Part shown: piece by piece, positions 4,800 through 6,706 of the stretch
How the letters are laid out: every line of letters starts with the position of its first letter
Position numbering within the stretch: position 1 is the stretch's first letter
DNA from: XYA12-FULL-58-9 sp001798605
GTDB lineage: Bacteria > Myxococcota > XYA12-FULL-58-9
NCBI GenBank assembly: GCA_036736205.1
Contig: DAINMX010000302.1
Coordinates: 1-6,706 of the forward strand
Reading direction: 5' to 3'
DNA length: 6,706 nt
The notes under the pieces: generated by a model
Told to the model about the DNA's origin: nothing
Database searches by the model: none
Seen by the model: the letters and a program-made list of their open reading frames with translations, nothing else
Made by a program: the position numbers and the translations under genes

Positions 4800-6683
4800 C
4801 TAAGCCACCTTGACCGCGTCAAACTTACACACCGCCGCGCACGCGCCGCAGCGGTCGCATTCGACCTCGTTGATCTCGAAGGTCTCACCTTTCTTCTTGG
4901 TACCCAAAATGGCACTCGAGGCGCACGCCGCGAGGCACGCTCCGCATCCATTGCACACGTCGTTGTCGATGCTATAGGTGATGAGTGCCTTGCAGACCCC
5001 TGCTGGACAGCGCTTGCCTTCGATGTGAGCACGGTACTCATCGCGGAAGTACTTGATTGTCGACAGCACCGGGTTGGGGCCACTTTTGCCGAGACCACAC
5101 AGCGAGCTCGAGAGCACGGTCTGGCTCAAATCCTCGATCTTGTCGAGGTCGGCGAGCGTCCCTTGCCCCTCACAGATGCGCGAGACGATGCGGTACATTT
5201 GATAGAGACCCTCGCGGCAGGGAACGCACTTGCCGCAGGACTCGTCGGTGAGAAACGACAGGAAATAGCGGGCTACATCGACCATGCAGGTCGAGTGATC
5301 CATGACGATCATGCCGCCTGATCCCATCATCGAGCCGACTTCTGTGAGCGAGTCGAAGTCGGCGGGCAAATCGAGTAGGGCCTCAGGCAAACAGCCACCA
5401 GAGGGGCCGCCGGTCTGAACTGCCTTGAATCGACCCTTCTCCCCGTCATCGAGCATGCCACCGCCGGCACCAAAGATGATGTCGCGCAGCGTCGTGCCCA
5501 TCTCGACCTCAACGAGGCCAGTGTTCTTCACTTTGCCCACCAGCGCAAAAGCCTTGGTGCCGTGGGAGCGTTTGGTGCCCATGGAAGCAAACCACTCGGC
5601 GCCCTTCTCGATGATGCGCACCACGTTGACCCAGGTCTCGACGTTGTTGAGGACGGTAGGCTCATCCCACAAGCCCTTGTCGGTGGCGTGCACATACTTG
5701 GCGCGGGGCTCGCCGACCTTGCCCTCCACAGAGCGCATCAGTGCCGATGACTCGCCGCAGACAAAAGCACCGCCACCACGAGCGATCTGGATGTCGAAGG
5801 AGAACCCCGTGCCGAGAATGTTATCGCCGAGAAGGTTGCGGGCGCGGGCATCGTCGAGTGCCCGTTGTAGGTTTTGAACCGCTAGGGGGTATTCCTGGCG
5901 CACGTAGATGGTGCCATCGTGGCTCTCGAGGGCGTAGCCACCGAGAATCATCCCTTCAATGACGCCATGGGGGTCTCCCTCCATAATCGAGCGATCCATA
6001 AACGCCCCAGGATCACCCTCGTCGCCGTTGCAGATGACGTGACAGTTGCCCTCAGCCTTTTTGGCCGACTTCCATTTGCGCCCCGTGTCGAAACCGCCGC
6101 CGCCACGGCCGCGCAGCTTCGCCTTTGACACCTCGTCGAGAACGTCGTCGGGCCGCATGCTCGCGAGGGCTTTGCCCAAGGTGGTGTAACCGCCTCGAAG
6201 GATGTAATCGTCGATATTAGCGGGATCGATGAGACCGATGTTGCGCATCGCGACCCGGGTTTGTTTCTTGTAGAACTCGATGTCGCCGTAGTTGGGCACT
6301 GGCTGTCCGGTTGTTGGATCGACATAGAGAAGTTTGTCGAGGATCTTCCCCTCGATGATGGTCTTTTGGATGATGAGATTGACGTGTGCCGGAGTCACGC
6401 CTTTGTAGAAGATGCCCTCGGGCATGAGCACGACGAGTGGGCCCTTCTCGCAAAATCCGTGGCAACCGGTGCGCTTGGTGACGAGATTGAGCTCTCGCTT
6501 CTGGTCGGCGGGCAAACCCACCAAGCCCGCTTCAAGGGCTTCGGCAACCGCGACAGCACCACCCGCCATGCATCCCGTGCCACAACAAACGAGAACGCGT
6601 CTCTTTCTTGCTGCCACGGAGTGCGAGAGCTTGTCCGTGTGCTCGTGCAGCGCTTCGACTGAGTCGTAAACTACCTGGGTCAT
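4800..6683 (-). CDS. NuoF/HoxF/HydB-type NAD(H)-binding FMN iron-sulfur subunit
   Basis: A 627-residue flavin subunit that exchanges electrons between NAD(H) and FeS clusters. Its length and layout match HydB/HndC of multimeric [FeFe] hydrogenases and other Bfu-type enzymes, not Complex I NuoF (about 440). The N-terminal thioredoxin-like [2Fe-2S] domain has C33, C38, C74 and C78. The FMN/NADH core follows: LRGRGGGGFDTGRKW (190-204), GAFVCGESSALM (305-316) and NNVETW (346-351). The N3-type [4Fe-4S] ligands are C483, C486, C489 and C529. The C-terminal tail holds a CPAGVC pair (C559, C564) and two ferredoxin motifs (C577/580/583/587 and C609/612/615/619). Two core positions differ from common NuoF: FPTG is FDTG, and GEETAL is GESSAL; the latter resembles the GESTAL I recall in HndC-type proteins. 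The ATG at 6683 has GAGG 9 bases upstream. NAD-linked bifurcation, confurcation or plain diaphorase activity are all possible. Confidence 0.95.
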   Translation of the reverse strand: MTQVVYDSVEALHEHTDKLSHSVAARKRRVLVCCGTGCMAGGAVAVAEALEAGLVGLPADQKRELNLVTKRTGCHGFCEKGPLVVLMPEGIFYKGVTPAHVNLIIQKTIIEGKILDKLLYVDPTTGQPVPNYGDIEFYKKQTRVAMRNIGLIDPANIDDYILRGGYTTLGKALASMRPDDVLDEVSKAKLRGRGGGGFDTGRKWKSAKKAEGNCHVICNGDEGDPGAFMDRSIMEGDPHGVIEGMILGGYALESHDGTIYVRQEYPLAVQNLQRALDDARARNLLGDNILGTGFSFDIQIARGGGAFVCGESSALMRSVEGKVGEPRAKYVHATDKGLWDEPTVLNNVETWVNVVRIIEKGAEWFASMGTKRSHGTKAFALVGKVKNTGLVEVEMGTTLRDIIFGAGGGMLDDGEKGRFKAVQTGGPSGGCLPEALLDLPADFDSLTEVGSMMGSGGMIVMDHSTCMVDVARYFLSFLTDESCGKCVPCREGLYQMYRIVSRICEGQGTLADLDKIEDLSQTVLSSSLCGLGKSGPNPVLSTIKYFRDEYRAHIEGKRCPAGVCKALITYSIDNDVCNGCGACLAACASSAILGTKKKGETFEINEVECDRCGACAAVCKFDAVKVA

Positions 6684-6706
6684 CGCTTCTTGCCTCGCGT
6701 CGTCGT
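6680..6706 (-). CDS. Possible 3' end of an upstream overlapping gene
   Basis: On the minus strand the NuoF-like start is ATGACC, so a TGA at 6682-6680 overlaps it. The eight codons readable before this TGA give TTTRGKKR, with no other stop. The same ATGA geometry joins three other gene pairs in this window. In related modules the preceding gene is usually a NuoE/HndA/HoxE-like [2Fe-2S] subunit, but eight residues cannot show that, and the open frame may be chance. Confidence 0.22.
   Translation of the reverse strand, partial: TTTRGKKR

Noticed and set aside
4486..5321. Plus-strand open frames running through the N gap
   Set aside because: They are kept open by undetermined bases and lie antisense to the HoxU-like and NuoF-like genes.
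3613..6683. A complete hydrogenase (HydABC or HoxEFUYH) or Complex I
   Set aside because: No H-cluster cysteine motifs, NiFe large-subunit motifs or membrane subunits occur in the window, and the gene after the HoxU-like subunit is a polyferredoxin, not HoxY or HydA.
1..6706. CRISPR arrays, insertion sequences, tRNA or rRNA genes
   Set aside because: No regularly spaced repeats, transposase-like proteins, terminal inverted repeats or cloverleaf-capable segments were seen on either strand.

Overview
The window looks like a metagenome-derived scaffold from a GC-rich bacterium with anaerobic or facultative redox metabolism. A delta-proteobacterial or Myxococcota-like lineage is a reasonable guess from the tandem PilZ protein and the HydB-type diaphorase, but no marker here fixes the taxon. 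A run of exactly 100 Ns (4653-4752) is most simply an assembly placeholder.

Left part (242-2723, minus strand, read right to left): a tight three-gene RNA-modification operon. rlmN (radical-SAM 23S rRNA A2503 methyltransferase family) is followed by a 244-residue cysteine-containing protein, then by a short RluA-family pseudouridine synthase. Both junctions are ATGA overlaps, so translation is probably coupled. The middle protein matches, from memory, the N-terminal domain that Vibrio and Shewanella relatives carry fused to an RluA domain. Here the same architecture is split into two overlapping genes. Bases 1-241 hold no gene I can support.

Middle (2724-3612): a divergent intergenic region with an 8-bp perfect dyad over a possible promoter, then a plus-strand gene for a protein with two PilZ domains. 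The first domain is degenerate and the second is canonical. A short convergent intergenic segment follows, with two mutually exclusive hairpins.

Right part (3613-6706, minus strand): an electron-transfer module. In transcription order it has a 627-residue NuoF/HoxF/HydB-type NAD(H)-FMN-FeS subunit, a HoxU/NuoG-N-like iron-sulfur subunit whose N-terminus is lost in the N gap, and a 136-residue ferredoxin with four [4Fe-4S] motifs (HydN/CooF/AorA-like). The last two genes overlap by ATGA. The first 23 bases upstream of the NuoF-like start, read with that start, also fit the tail of another ATGA-overlapping gene.

Together these proteins would carry electrons between NAD(H) and a low-potential partner: NAD(H), FMN, FeS chain, polyferredoxin, then an unseen catalytic subunit. 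No hydrogenase, formate dehydrogenase or aldehyde oxidoreductase catalytic subunit lies in the window, and the module ends at the convergent PilZ gene. Any catalytic partner must therefore lie upstream, beyond position 6706, or elsewhere in the genome.
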